Part shown: positions 1-7,562 of the stretch, in pieces | Numbering within the stretch: position 1 is the stretch's first letter | Layout: every line of letters begins with the position of its first letter | Assembly: GCA_051000345.1 (NCBI GenBank) | Contig: JBPCOJ010000097.1 | Span: 1 to 15,600 of the forward strand | Direction: 5' to 3' | DNA from: JBHENC01 sp051000345 | Lineage (GTDB): Bacteria > Acidobacteriota > Blastocatellia > Pyrinomonadales > Pyrinomonadaceae | Length of the DNA: 15,600 nt | Notes under the pieces: model-generated | Told to the model about the DNA's origin: nothing | The model's database searches: none | What the model saw: the letters and a program-made list of their open reading frames with translations, nothing else | Translations under genes and position numbers: made by a program

Positions 1-1
1 C

Positions 2-667
2 ACGATTTTGATCGGCGATCATCTGCTCGTCAACAAATTCATTTTCGCGCCCGGCAAGACTTTGCCCTTTCTGCCGCAACGCGAAATCAGGCGCGGCGAC
101 ATCGTCGTTTTCAAATATCCGGGCAACAAACTCGATCCGCAAAAGGATATGGAGCGAAGCCAGCCGTCGCCGCCCTACACTACAAATTTCGTCAAGCGCG
201 TGATAGGGCTTCCCGGTGATCTGATTGAAGTTCATGATGAGCGAGTCTTTATCAACGGGCAGCCTTTACCGGAGCGGCGTATCGCAGCCAGAAATTACGC
301 GGATGATTTGAGCACGCCGGAAAGCGAAGACAGCAAGCCGCTCGAAATATTGAACGCTCCGCCGCTTGCGCCTACGGACGCTTACACGGTTTATACGGAC
401 AGCGATGCACAGCAAGACAGCTCTTACAAATTCGGCTTAAAGGGCAAGCCTGTGAGAGTGCCGGCCGACTCTTATTTTGCTATGGGAGATAACCGGGATA
501 ACAGCGAGGATAGTCGTTTCTGGGGCTTTGTGCAGAGAGATTTAATCATCGGACGCGCCATGTTCATTTACTGGTCTTTCGATAAAAGCGCGCCGTCGAG
601 CGGTAATATTCTGCTGGACTTTTTACGCAACACGCGCTGGCGTCGAACCGGCACGATGGTCAAATAA
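2..667 (+). CDS. lepB: Type I signal peptidase, 5'-truncated by window edge
   Basis: Membrane-bound serine protease that cleaves signal peptides from exported proteins on the outer face of the inner membrane. The reading frame is open from base 2, and the residues there (TILIGDHLLVNK) are the part that follows the catalytic Ser box, so the N-terminal membrane anchor and the nucleophile Ser lie upstream of the window. Counting from the TTG at 8, box C is RGDIVVFKYP (29-38), box D is FVKRVIGLPGD (61-71) with the general-base Lys63, and box E is the GDNRDNSEDSRFWG stretch (160-173). Between boxes D and E there is a long polar insert (about 95-145, rich in D, E, S and P) that lengthens the beta-rich periplasmic domain. 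The TTG at 8 is not a true start. A gene with a good Shine-Dalgarno follows after 39 nt, so co-transcription is possible. Family assignment is secure; the symbol follows the usual name. Confidence 0.95.
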   Translation, partial: TILIGDHLLVNKFIFAPGKTLPFLPQREIRRGDIVVFKYPGNKLDPQKDMERSQPSPPYTTNFVKRVIGLPGDLIEVHDERVFINGQPLPERRIAARNYADDLSTPESEDSKPLEILNAPPLAPTDAYTVYTDSDAQQDSSYKFGLKGKPVRVPADSYFAMGDNRDNSEDSRFWGFVQRDLIIGRAMFIYWSFDKSAPSSGNILLDFLRNTRWRRTGTMVK

Positions 668-691
668 TTATTTCAATCCACACGCAGGATC

Positions 692-698
692 AAGGAGG
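692..698 (+). promoter_or_regulatory. Shine-Dalgarno site of the YihY/BrkB gene
   Basis: AAGGAGG lies 8 nt before the ATG at 707. It is a near-perfect anti-16S match and among the strongest ribosome binding sites in the window, which fixes this start. Confidence 0.8.
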
Positions 699-706
699 CG
701 ACAGGA

Positions 707-1825
707 ATGGCCGCAGCAGAATCGCTATGGAAACTCGGCGGATTATCTTGGAAGGATTTAGGCACGCGTGTGTGGTCGGAAATCGGCGAGGATGAAGTCT
801 TCGGGCGCGCCGCGCAGCTCGCTTACTATTTCCTGCTGGCGCTTTTTCCGCTGCTGCTTTTTTTAACTTCCGTGATCGGCATTTTTCTCGGCTCGGGAAC
901 GGGACTGCGCCACAGCCTCTTTAATTATCTCGGTCAAGTGTTGCCCGGCTCGTCCGCCGAACTCGTTAGCACGACGATGCGCCAAGTCAGCGAAGGAAGC
1001 AGCGGCGGCAAAATCTCTTTCGGCATTATCGCGGCGCTGTGGGCGGCCTCGAACGGCATGGGCGCGGTCAGCGAATCCCTTAACGTCGCCTATGATGTCA
1101 AGGAAACGCGCCCGTGGTGGAAAACGCGGCTTACCGCAGTGTTATTGACGATTGCGCTCGCGGTATTGATTATTACGGCGCTCGTGCTTGTGCTTTACGG
1201 CGGCAAAATTGCGGAAAGCGTCGCGGGGCATTTCGGTCTCGGCGGCGTGTTCACAATCGCTTGGAAAATTTTGCAATGGCCGATTGTGCTCCTCTTCGTG
1301 CTGCTCGCCTTCCCGCTTCTTTATTACTTTGCGCCGGACACGAAAAATCAAAAGTGGACTTACGTGACGCCCGGCACGGTGATCGGCGTCGCGCTCTGGC
1401 TGCTCGTATCGCTCGGCTTTCGTCTCTACCTCAGCTACTTCAATTCCTACAACAAAACTTACGGCTCGCTCGGCGCGGTCATCGTCCTAATGCTCTGGCT
1501 ATATTTAACGGGCGCGGCGATTTTAATCGGCGGTGAAATCAATTCCGAAATCGAGCACGCGGCAGCCAAAGCGGGCGCGCCCGACGCGAAAGAAAAAGGC
1601 GAGAAACAGCCCGGCGACAAACAATCAAACAATGCCGCGCGCGACGATCAAAAAGCGAAGCAAGCGGACAAAGCGCGAGCCGAACCAACGGCGCGGCAGA
1701 CGCCCGCCCGTGCTGCGCAATCCGCGAACGCAAGCGCCGCAGATCACGGCTTGAGCGCGAAGAAGGTAGCCGTCGTATTCGGCGCGTGGGTGCTCGCCAA
1801 ACTGCAAGGCTCGACGAAAAAATAA
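707..1825 (+). CDS. YihY/BrkB family (UPF0761) inner-membrane protein
   Basis: Polytopic inner-membrane protein of the YihY/virulence factor BrkB family, once mis-annotated as ribonuclease BN; the molecular role is not established. Six hydrophobic segments are visible at about 38-62, 103-123, 142-164, 181-208, 221-243 and 254-276. The family signatures are the early AAQLAYYFLLALFPLLLFL stretch, the GIIAALWAASNGM helix, and the final GSLGAVIVLMLWLYLTGAAI segment followed by GGEIN. After residue 284 comes an unusual tail: about 65 residues of A/K/Q/D/R-rich, low-complexity, probably disordered cytosolic sequence, ending in a short amphipathic or hydrophobic piece (KKVAVVFGAWVLAKLQG, about 352-368). 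It sits 39 nt after lepB on the same strand and may share its transcript. Family assignment is firm; no function is claimed. Confidence 0.93.
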   Translation: MAAAESLWKLGGLSWKDLGTRVWSEIGEDEVFGRAAQLAYYFLLALFPLLLFLTSVIGIFLGSGTGLRHSLFNYLGQVLPGSSAELVSTTMRQVSEGSSGGKISFGIIAALWAASNGMGAVSESLNVAYDVKETRPWWKTRLTAVLLTIALAVLIITALVLVLYGGKIAESVAGHFGLGGVFTIAWKILQWPIVLLFVLLAFPLLYYFAPDTKNQKWTYVTPGTVIGVALWLLVSLGFRLYLSYFNSYNKTYGSLGAVIVLMLWLYLTGAAILIGGEINSEIEHAAAKAGAPDAKEKGEKQPGDKQSNNAARDDQKAKQADKARAEPTARQTPARAAQSANASAADHGLSAKKVAVVFGAWVLAKLQGSTKK

Positions 1826-1903
1826 TCTTCAACGAAATCCTGCACGCTTTTATGTTTGAACGAAACTAAGAAAATCAGCTTGCATCGAAAACAGCAATGC
1901 CCG

Positions 1904-1910
1904 AAAGGAA
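1904..1910 (+). promoter_or_regulatory. Shine-Dalgarno site deciding the glyA start
   Basis: AAAGGAA lies 7 nt before the ATG at 1918. It falls inside the extended reading frame that begins at the ATG at 1897, so translation most likely starts at 1918 (MSHKFD) and not at 1897. Confidence 0.7.
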
Positions 1911-1917
1911 TTTATTG

Positions 1918-3222
1918 ATGAGCCACAAATTTGACGCCACGCTTTCGGAAGTCGATCCATTAATCGCGGGCGCAATCGACGACGAAGCCGCGCGGCAGGC
2001 GGGCGGCCTCGAACTAATCGCTTCGGAAAATTTCGTCAGCGAAGCCGTGCTCGAAGCGATGGGTTCCGTCTTCACGAACAAGTATGCCGAAGGTTATCCG
2101 GGCAAGCGTTATTACGGCGGCTGCGAATTCGCCGATGTCGTCGAGACGGCGGCGATTGATCGCGCGAAACAAATCTTCGGCGCAGAGCACGCCAACGTTC
2201 AACCGCACAGCGGCGCGCAGGCAAACATGAGCGTTTATCTTGCCGCGATTAATTACGGTGACCAAATCTTAGGCATGAACCTTTCGCACGGCGGGCATTT
2301 AACGCACGGACATCCGCTCAATTTTTCCGGCATCAGTTACAAAGTCGCGGACTACGGCGTTTCCCACGACACCGAACAAATAGACTACGACGAATTGCAA
2401 AGGTTAGCCTTTGAACACAAACCGAAACTCATCATCTGCGGAGCAAGCGCTTACCCGCGCACCATCGACTTCGAGCGGTTCGGCGAAATCGCCAAAAGCG
2501 TCGGCGCGAAACTCTTCGCGGACATCGCGCACATCGCCGGGCTTGTCGCCACAGGGCTTCATCCGTCGCCCGTGCCGCACGCCGATTACGTCACGACGAC
2601 AACGCACAAAACCTTGCGAGGCCCGCGCGGAGGCTTGATACTGTGCCGCGAACAATATGCCAAAGACATCGACAAGCGACTTTTTCCGGGCGTGCAAGGC
2701 GGCCCCCTCGTTCACATCATTGCCGCCAAAGCCGTTGCCTTCGGCGAAGCACTGCGCGACGATTTCAAAACGTATCAACAAGCAGTCGTCCGTAACGCGC
2801 AAACGCTCGCCGCCGAATTGCAGGCGCAAGGTTTGCGGCTCGTCAGCAATGGTACAGACAATCACTTGATGCTCGTCGATGTCTTTAATGGCGGCAAAGG
2901 CATTACCGGCAAAGTCGCCGAAAAAGCGCTCGAAGCGGCGGGCATCACCGCCAACAAAAACACTATTCCCTTCGATACTAATTCGCCGTTTACGACTTCC
3001 GGCATACGTCTCGGCACGCCCGCACTCACGACGCGCGGCATGGGTGAAACGGAGATGCGCGAGATTGCGCGTCTCATCGCAAGCGTGCTGCACGAACCGG
3101 AATCCGAAGACGTGCGCCGCCGCGTCAAACAATCAGTCACAGTACTCGCCGCGCGCTTTCCGCTTTACGCGAGGCGCTTGAAGGAGCGAACGACGCAGCA
3201 TGAAGCAATGGGCGCAGATTAA
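1918..3222 (+). CDS. glyA: Serine hydroxymethyltransferase
   Basis: PLP-dependent cytosolic enzyme that interconverts serine plus tetrahydrofolate with glycine plus 5,10-methylenetetrahydrofolate, the main source of one-carbon units. From the start chosen here the protein has 434 residues, within the usual bacterial range. Visible hallmarks are GLELIASENFVS near the N-terminus, the TNKYAEGYPGKRYYGG substrate and PLP loop, PHSGAQAN, the LTHGHPLNFSG loop, DIAHIAGL with its PLP-contacting Asp and His, and TTTTHKTLRGPRGG with the Schiff-base Lys231. Near the C-terminus, TTSGIRLGTPALTTRG is also typical. The frame is open from an ATG at 1897, but a Shine-Dalgarno fits the ATG at 1918 and residues from there align with the family N-terminus. 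The gene stands alone, with 41 nt to the next gene and no clear terminator. Assignment is very secure. Confidence 0.98.
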   Translation: MSHKFDATLSEVDPLIAGAIDDEAARQAGGLELIASENFVSEAVLEAMGSVFTNKYAEGYPGKRYYGGCEFADVVETAAIDRAKQIFGAEHANVQPHSGAQANMSVYLAAINYGDQILGMNLSHGGHLTHGHPLNFSGISYKVADYGVSHDTEQIDYDELQRLAFEHKPKLIICGASAYPRTIDFERFGEIAKSVGAKLFADIAHIAGLVATGLHPSPVPHADYVTTTTHKTLRGPRGGLILCREQYAKDIDKRLFPGVQGGPLVHIIAAKAVAFGEALRDDFKTYQQAVVRNAQTLAAELQAQGLRLVSNGTDNHLMLVDVFNGGKGITGKVAEKALEAAGITANKNTIPFDTNSPFTTSGIRLGTPALTTRGMGETEMREIARLIASVLHEPESEDVRRRVKQSVTVLAARFPLYARRLKERTTQHEAMGAD

Positions 3223-3263
3223 AATAGACTTTGTAAGATTAGCGATAATCGCAGAGGCAGTTT

Positions 3264-3809
3264 ATGAGCACTAAAACGCAGGCGACAATCGAGGATTTGT
3301 ATCTCGTTGACGGTAAAGCAGAGCTTGTGAACGGAGAGATAATCCACATGTCGCCAACCGGAGGAAAACCGAGCGTCGCGGGTTTTGAGATTGCGGTAAG
3401 CCTACGCGAATATGCGCGACGAACCGGAAGAGGACGCGCCGTGACGGATAACGCCGGTTTTCGCGTCAACTTGCCTCAACGCCAGTCATTCAGCCCCGAT
3501 GCAGCGTTCTATATCGGACATGCTCCGAGCATGAAATTTTTCGATGGCGCGCCCGTCTTCGCCGTCGAAGTGAGAAGCGAAAACGATTACGGCGCGCGTG
3601 CCGAAAAGCAAATCATCGCCAAACGCGCAGACTACTTTGCCGCCGGAACGCTCGTCGTCTGGGATGTGGATTTGTTGAGCGATGATGTTGTGCGCCTCTA
3701 CCGCGCGAACGATCCAGACACGCCGAAGGTTTACCGTCGCGGCGACATTGCCGAAGCCGAACCAGCCGTGCCGGATTGGTCGATGCCGGTTGATAATCTT
3801 TTTGGATAA
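3264..3809 (+). CDS. Uma2 family PD-(D/E)XK endonuclease-like protein
   Basis: Member of the Uma2 family (DUF820), which has a restriction-endonuclease-like PD-(D/E)XK fold. The family is expanded in cyanobacteria and many environmental bacteria, and its biological role is largely unknown. At 181 residues the length is typical. Family features in order are the early AELVNGEIIHMSP strand pair with Glu20, the SPDAAF motif with Asp79, the VFAVEVRSEND strand with Glu102, and K-x3-Y (Lys120, Tyr124) in AKRADYFAAG, then VVWDVD. Asp79, Glu102 and Lys120 are the expected metal-site and catalytic residues, so the protein looks intact. The ATG at 3264 has a weak AGAGG upstream (3253-3257). Its stop codon overlaps the ribosome binding site of the next small gene, so the two are probably translationally coupled. 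Family is confident; activity and target are unknown. Confidence 0.88.
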   Translation: MSTKTQATIEDLYLVDGKAELVNGEIIHMSPTGGKPSVAGFEIAVSLREYARRTGRGRAVTDNAGFRVNLPQRQSFSPDAAFYIGHAPSMKFFDGAPVFAVEVRSENDYGARAEKQIIAKRADYFAAGTLVVWDVDLLSDDVVRLYRANDPDTPKVYRRGDIAEAEPAVPDWSMPVDNLFG

Positions 3810-3819
3810 GGAAAAATTT

Positions 3820-4137
3820 ATGCTAAACGAAAAGACCTCACAAGACGGTCTCACAACCTTGAGCCTCAACGATAAACCGCTGACGTCTGCCGACGCCGGA
3901 ATCGCCGCCGAGTATAAAAGACAAGCCTTGAGCGGCGCGAACTGGTTTTTCTGGATTGCGGCTCTCTCGATGATTAACTCCGTCGTTCTGCTGATGAACG
4001 GGCAGTGGAATTTTCTCGCCGGACTCGGCATTACACAGTTGATTGACGGCATCGCCATTGCGCTTGCGAAGGACGCTGGCAACACTAAATTCAACAAGCT
4101 TCAAGCTGAAATTCCTACAGCTTTTAGATTATCGTAG
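3820..4137 (+). CDS. Small two-helix membrane protein, possibly a truncated family member
   Basis: A 105-residue protein with a polar N-terminal third, then two hydrophobic segments: about 43-61 (NWFFWIAALSMINSVVLLM) and about 66-85 (FLAGLGITQLIDGIAIALA). It ends in a short polar tail. The frame is open further upstream to 3682, but AAGGAA (3808-3813) sits 6 nt before the ATG at 3820, and the upstream part overlaps the Uma2 gene, so 3820 is the likely start. The 'NWFFWIA-x-LS-x-INS...GLGITQ-x-ID' pattern recalls, from memory and unverified, a longer (about 200-residue) multi-helix membrane family of unknown function. If so, this copy stops after the second helix and its last about 15 residues are unrelated. 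It could be a true short form or a decayed paralogue. No function is assigned. Confidence 0.7.
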   Translation: MLNEKTSQDGLTTLSLNDKPLTSADAGIAAEYKRQALSGANWFFWIAALSMINSVVLLMNGQWNFLAGLGITQLIDGIAIALAKDAGNTKFNKLQAEIPTAFRLS

Positions 4138-4172
4138 CGCTTACTGAACGAACCAGCAGACATCTAAGCAGT

Positions 4173-6170
4173 ATGGAAGAAATTTTCGGACGCGACGGAT
4201 TGATCGCGCGGGCGCATCCCGATTACGAGCATCGTCCCGGTCAAATACAGATGGCCGAGGCGGTGCTGCGCGCGTTTGCAGAGAAGCGCCATTTGATTGT
4301 CGAGGCTGGCACAGGCACGGGCAAGACGCTCGCGTATCTTGTCCCGGCGGTGGCGGCGGCGATGTCAAACAACAGCCGCATCATTATTTCAACCGGCACG
4401 AAAAACTTGCAGGAACAATTAATGGAAAAGGACGTGCCTTTTCTACAAAGCGTCTTGCCGAAAAAGTTTACCGCCGCGTACATGAAGGGACGCGGCAACT
4501 ACGCTTGCTTGCAACGAATCAAGCGCGCGGCGGATTCGCCTGTGCTCGAAGGCTTGGACGAGTTGGATTACTTTGACGAAGTACGGCAATGGACGCGTGA
4601 TTCGCAGACGGGTGACCGCGCGGAATTAATCGGCTTGCCGGAACACTTACCGTTCTGGCGGCACATAGATGCGCGTTCGGAAATTTGCATGGGACAGAAA
4701 TGCCCCGACTTCGATCCGTGCTTTATCACACGTATGCGGCAGCGCGCGCTCGATGCCGACATCGTGATCGTCAATCATCATTTGTTCTTCGCAGACTTGG
4801 CGCTGCGCAACGGCGAATACGGGCAAGTGTTGCCGGATTATTCGGCGGTCATCTTCGATGAAGCGCATTTGATCGAAGATGTCGCGGCGGAATATTTCGG
4901 CGCGCAGGTTTCAAATTATCAAGTCGAAGATTTGCTGCGTGACTTGCAGAATCTCGCCATTACAAACGTCGATGCGAATCGTGAGCTAACGAAGATCGGC
5001 GGGCGCGTCGCGCGCTTCAGCGATGCCTTCTGGATGGGGACACGCGCGGGGCGCGGCGAAGAAGGTCGCTTTCCGATTTTGCCCGGCACGTTCGCGCGCA
5101 AAAAGACGAACGGCGAAATAGAAGCGACTCCTCTCGGCGAGGCTTACTTAGGATTAGACGGCGCGCTCGATAGAATGGAGACGACGCTCGATGCGCTGAA
5201 AGAACAATCGCCGGAAATTGAGAATCTGACGAGGCGCGTGCGGCAACTGCGTTTCGATTTGCAGTTTATTGTGGCGGGCGACGACAAGCATTTCGTCTAC
5301 TGGCTGGAACGTCGCGGGCGCGGCGCTTTTCTTCGCGCATCGCCGATTGACGTGTCTGGACTTCTTCAGGACAAGCTTTTCGACCGAGTGGAAACAGTCG
5401 TGCTGACTTCAGCAACTCTGGCGAGCGCCGGACGATTCGATTTCGTGCGCGAGCGTCTAGGCTTGCCGGAAGCAGATTCGCTCGTTGCGCCATCGGGCTA
5501 CGATTACGAAAATCAAGCGGTGCTTTATCTTCCGCGCGGTATGCCAGACCCGCGCGCACCGCAGTGGGCGGAGGCTGCCGCCGCCGAAGTAATTAAAATC
5601 TTGAATGCGACGGAGGGACGCGCCTTTGTTCTTTCAACGAGCTTCGCGGGCATGAACTCGCTTTATGAAAGAGTCGCTGGCGAAGTCGATTTCCCGTGCT
5701 TCGTTCAGGGCAGCGCATCGAAGGCAGGGCTGTTGGAAAAGTTTCGCGCAACTCCCCACGCCGTGCTCTTTGCGACATCTAGTTTCTGGCAGGGCGTCGA
5801 TGTGCGCGGGCAACAACTCTCGTGCGTCATCATCGACAAATTGCCGTTCGCCGTGCCGAGCGATCCGGTCGTTGCGGCGCGTCAACGCTTTATAGACGAT
5901 CAAGGCGGCTCTAGTTTTTACGAGTACAGCGTGCCGCAGGCGATCATCAGTTTGAAGCAAGGGTTAGGGCGTTTGATTCGCAGCGCGACGGACAGAGGCG
6001 TGCTCGCCGTGCTTGACCCGCGCCTGACGACGAAGGGCTACGGGCGAACATTTTTGCAGAGCTTGCCGCCGTGCCGCATTACATCTAACATCGAAGATGT
6101 CGCGTGCGTATTTGAGGAAAACAATGTTACAAGTTCCAAACTTCATATTTCACCTCAACCTATCTTTTGA
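4173..6170 (+). CDS. dinG: DinG/XPD-type ATP-dependent Fe-S DNA helicase
   Basis: Superfamily 2 helicase of the DinG/XPD/RAD3 group. Characterised members are 5'-to-3' DNA helicases that resolve structures such as R-loops during repair and replication. At 665 residues it carries no extra exonuclease domain. Motifs in order are the Q-motif-like RPGQIQMAEA (21-30), Walker A EAGTGTGKT (44-52, Lys51), motif Ia ISTGTKNLQEQL, Walker B DEAH (229-232), VVLTSATL, and motif VI QGLGRLIRS (596-604). Four cysteines between Walker A and DEAH (Cys112, Cys172, Cys177, Cys183) match the spacing of the 4Fe-4S cluster of this family, so the cluster is probably present. The ATG at 4173 has no strong Shine-Dalgarno, yet the protein begins where the family begins. 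It stands between the Uma2 pair and a lower-GC pair. The group is certain; DinG versus a related YoaA-type protein is less so. Confidence 0.93.
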   Translation: MEEIFGRDGLIARAHPDYEHRPGQIQMAEAVLRAFAEKRHLIVEAGTGTGKTLAYLVPAVAAAMSNNSRIIISTGTKNLQEQLMEKDVPFLQSVLPKKFTAAYMKGRGNYACLQRIKRAADSPVLEGLDELDYFDEVRQWTRDSQTGDRAELIGLPEHLPFWRHIDARSEICMGQKCPDFDPCFITRMRQRALDADIVIVNHHLFFADLALRNGEYGQVLPDYSAVIFDEAHLIEDVAAEYFGAQVSNYQVEDLLRDLQNLAITNVDANRELTKIGGRVARFSDAFWMGTRAGRGEEGRFPILPGTFARKKTNGEIEATPLGEAYLGLDGALDRMETTLDALKEQSPEIENLTRRVRQLRFDLQFIVAGDDKHFVYWLERRGRGAFLRASPIDVSGLLQDKLFDRVETVVLTSATLASAGRFDFVRERLGLPEADSLVAPSGYDYENQAVLYLPRGMPDPRAPQWAEAAAAEVIKILNATEGRAFVLSTSFAGMNSLYERVAGEVDFPCFVQGSASKAGLLEKFRATPHAVLFATSSFWQGVDVRGQQLSCVIIDKLPFAVPSDPVVAARQRFIDDQGGSSFYEYSVPQAIISLKQGLGRLIRSATDRGVLAVLDPRLTTKGYGRTFLQSLPPCRITSNIEDVACVFEENNVTSSKLHISPQPIF

Positions 6171-6203
6171 CATTGCCTGTGATAGCGAGCAGTTTACAAT
6201 TAG

Positions 6204-6662
6204 ATGAACTACGAAGAGCTTGTTAAGTTCTTAAAAAGAATTTTTGCCGGTGACTTGCTCGGCATTATCGCAAACTACGCCTCGATAGTTAGTCTGGCTG
6301 TCACAATTTATGTTGCACTGAGTGTCGGAAGGATTAAAAACAGTTATATCTTTAGGGTCAAAGCGCCGAGATTCGAGCGTGCGTTAAGAAACCATGCAGC
6401 GGCATTAACGAATTACGGTAATGATTTCGCTAATTCCGTGCAAGAGATAGGTGATGAGTTGGAGAGAGCGGATGTTAAACTAAGAGCAATGCAGGGACGT
6501 ATGCGCGGGGAGTCCAAACAGGCAGTTAAGCAGTTACGCAAACTCATCAAGGCTTACGAGCAAGCGCCGAATGACGAAGCGAAGTTCCGCACAGTATATC
6601 GTAAGATGCAGCGGGTGATCGAAGAAGTCAAAGAGTATCAGGAAGACCTCGACTTGGAGTAA
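6204..6662 (+). CDS. Membrane-anchored coiled-coil protein of unknown function
   Basis: I do not recognise this 152-residue protein with confidence. It has a basic and polar first 17 residues and one hydrophobic helix at about 18-41 (LLGIIANYASIVSLAVTIYV). From about residue 60 to 150 it is a highly charged, helical, probably coiled-coil region with many E, K, R and Q and no Cys. This suggests a single-pass protein with its long helical domain on one side of the inner membrane. Base composition is lower in GC than in the flanking genes (about 45% in hand-counted lines, against about 57% for neighbours), and codon choice is less GCG/CGC-rich, consistent with recent acquisition. The stop is 3 nt before the next ATG, so the two are almost certainly one operon. 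No Shine-Dalgarno is evident at the ATG at 6204. Confidence 0.8.
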   Translation: MNYEELVKFLKRIFAGDLLGIIANYASIVSLAVTIYVALSVGRIKNSYIFRVKAPRFERALRNHAAALTNYGNDFANSVQEIGDELERADVKLRAMQGRMRGESKQAVKQLRKLIKAYEQAPNDEAKFRTVYRKMQRVIEEVKEYQEDLDLE

Positions 6663-6665
6663 ATC

Positions 6666-7091
6666 ATGAGCGAAGAAAAGAAAGACAAAAATCGTTGGGT
6701 TGACGCTGTCACACGCATGATAGAGCTTACACAGCAAGGTAAGATGCGCTGGAATATGGTGGAACCTCAGGGCGCTTTAGCTGAGGATGAATATAGAGTA
6801 TCAGCCGTCTTTCAAACGGTTTACAATGGCAAGCAATTAAGAGCCTATCATAAAAGAGCGCGCGTTAGACCTTTGGGCGGTACGTTAGCATCGACTGTTC
6901 CTCCGGCAAAATCAAGACCGCTTTTTCGGCGAATTGGCATTTTAGAGTTCGTGAACGATGAAGGCACACCACTGTGGAAATTTCCGCAAGTAGATGCTCT
7001 CTCCGACTTGGTTACGGCGGCAGAGTATCAGGTTGCCGGTGTGAATGAATTCCTTAATGACCTCTTCAGTGAAACTAACGCTGTTGCTTAA
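6666..7091 (+). CDS. Soluble hypothetical protein paired with the coiled-coil protein
   Basis: A 141-residue protein with no signal peptide or membrane segment. The N-terminal helix reads WVDAVTRMIELTQQGKMRW (about 11-29). A middle part looks beta-rich (YRVSAVFQTVYNGKQLRAYHKR), and the C-terminal third (GILEFVNDEGTPLWKFPQVD, then an acidic helix ending NEFLNDLF) looks like a strand-turn-strand plus a helix. From memory, similar 'LTxxGKxxW ... DxxGxxLWxFP ... ALxDLxxxV' proteins exist in scattered bacteria as uncharacterised accessory genes; I cannot confirm this here. A GGAG (6656-6659) inside the end of the upstream gene serves as ribosome binding site, so expression is coupled to it. Its composition is also lower in GC than the surroundings. 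No enzyme motif is visible. It may act as the soluble partner of the membrane protein. Confidence 0.78.
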   Translation: MSEEKKDKNRWVDAVTRMIELTQQGKMRWNMVEPQGALAEDEYRVSAVFQTVYNGKQLRAYHKRARVRPLGGTLASTVPPAKSRPLFRRIGILEFVNDEGTPLWKFPQVDALSDLVTAAEYQVAGVNEFLNDLFSETNAVA

Positions 7092-7151
7092 CGCTCATGA
7101 CGCTTTAGCTTACACCGCTGCATAGCTCAAAGAATATTGAAATTGATTGAT

Positions 7152-7544
7152 ATGGTCGGACAATTTGAAGTAATGATCGAGCGGCATTTTTCGAGCGCGC
7201 ATCAACTGCGCGGCTACAAAGGGAAGTGCGAGAATCTGCACGGGCATAATTACAAAATTGAAATCTACGCGCGCGGGCGCGAGCTTGACAACATCGGGCT
7301 GCTCGTCGATTTCGGCGACTTGAAGGCGGCTGCCGATGAAGTCGTGCAGTATCTGGATCACAGGAATATCAACGAGCTGAAACCGTTTGACGAAGAATTG
7401 AACCCGTCTGCGGAAAACCTTGCGCGTTACATTCTGGAACACATCGCGTCGCGCGTCGGCGACGAGCGCGTGCAGATTTATAAAGTGCGCTGCTTTGAAA
7501 CGCCGACGAGCGTCGCAACTTATGAACTGATTGTTCCTCGATAA
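7152..7544 (+). CDS. queD: 6-carboxy-5,6,7,8-tetrahydropterin synthase / PTPS family
   Basis: Zinc enzyme of the 6-pyruvoyl-tetrahydropterin synthase fold. QueD converts 7,8-dihydroneopterin triphosphate to 6-carboxytetrahydropterin in the preQ0/queuosine (7-deazaguanine) pathway. At 130 residues it has the size of bacterial QueD. Zinc ligands are His17 (FSSAH) and His30/His32 (NLHGH), and the catalytic Cys26 lies in the KCENLHGHNY motif. VDFGDLK, the LDHRNIN motif, PSAENLARYI and the final ETPTSVATYE with its substrate-binding Glu are all present. The frame is open from a TTG at 7137, but the ATG at 7152 fits the family N-terminus (MVGQFEVMIERHFSSAH). No other queuosine gene is in the window. 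A small gene follows after 18 nt with a strong ribosome binding site, likely in the same transcript. QueD rather than another PTPS is inferred from size and motif form. Confidence 0.92.
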   Translation: MVGQFEVMIERHFSSAHQLRGYKGKCENLHGHNYKIEIYARGRELDNIGLLVDFGDLKAAADEVVQYLDHRNINELKPFDEELNPSAENLARYILEHIASRVGDERVQIYKVRCFETPTSVATYELIVPR

Positions 7545-7562
7545 ATATAAGGAGCGGCATTC

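Noticed and set aside
2404..3132. Long minus-strand open frame (242 codons) opposite glyA
   Set aside because: It is the antisense shadow of a very well conserved glyA coding sequence. It has no ribosome binding site and no recognisable protein motif.
3237..3250. GATTA-GCGA-TAATC inverted repeat after glyA
   Set aside because: The stem is only 5 bp with no T-tract, too weak to call a terminator.
3264..4137. Uma2 pair as a toxin-antitoxin or defence module
   Set aside because: The small partner is a plain two-helix membrane protein with no antitoxin features, and Uma2 proteins have no established toxin role, so this label would be speculation.
6173..6200. TTGCCT-16 bp-TACAAT promoter-like pair before the coiled-coil gene
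   Set aside because: The -10 would end only 3 nt before the ATG at 6204, which places the transcription start inside the gene. A leaderless start would need an unusually short discriminator.
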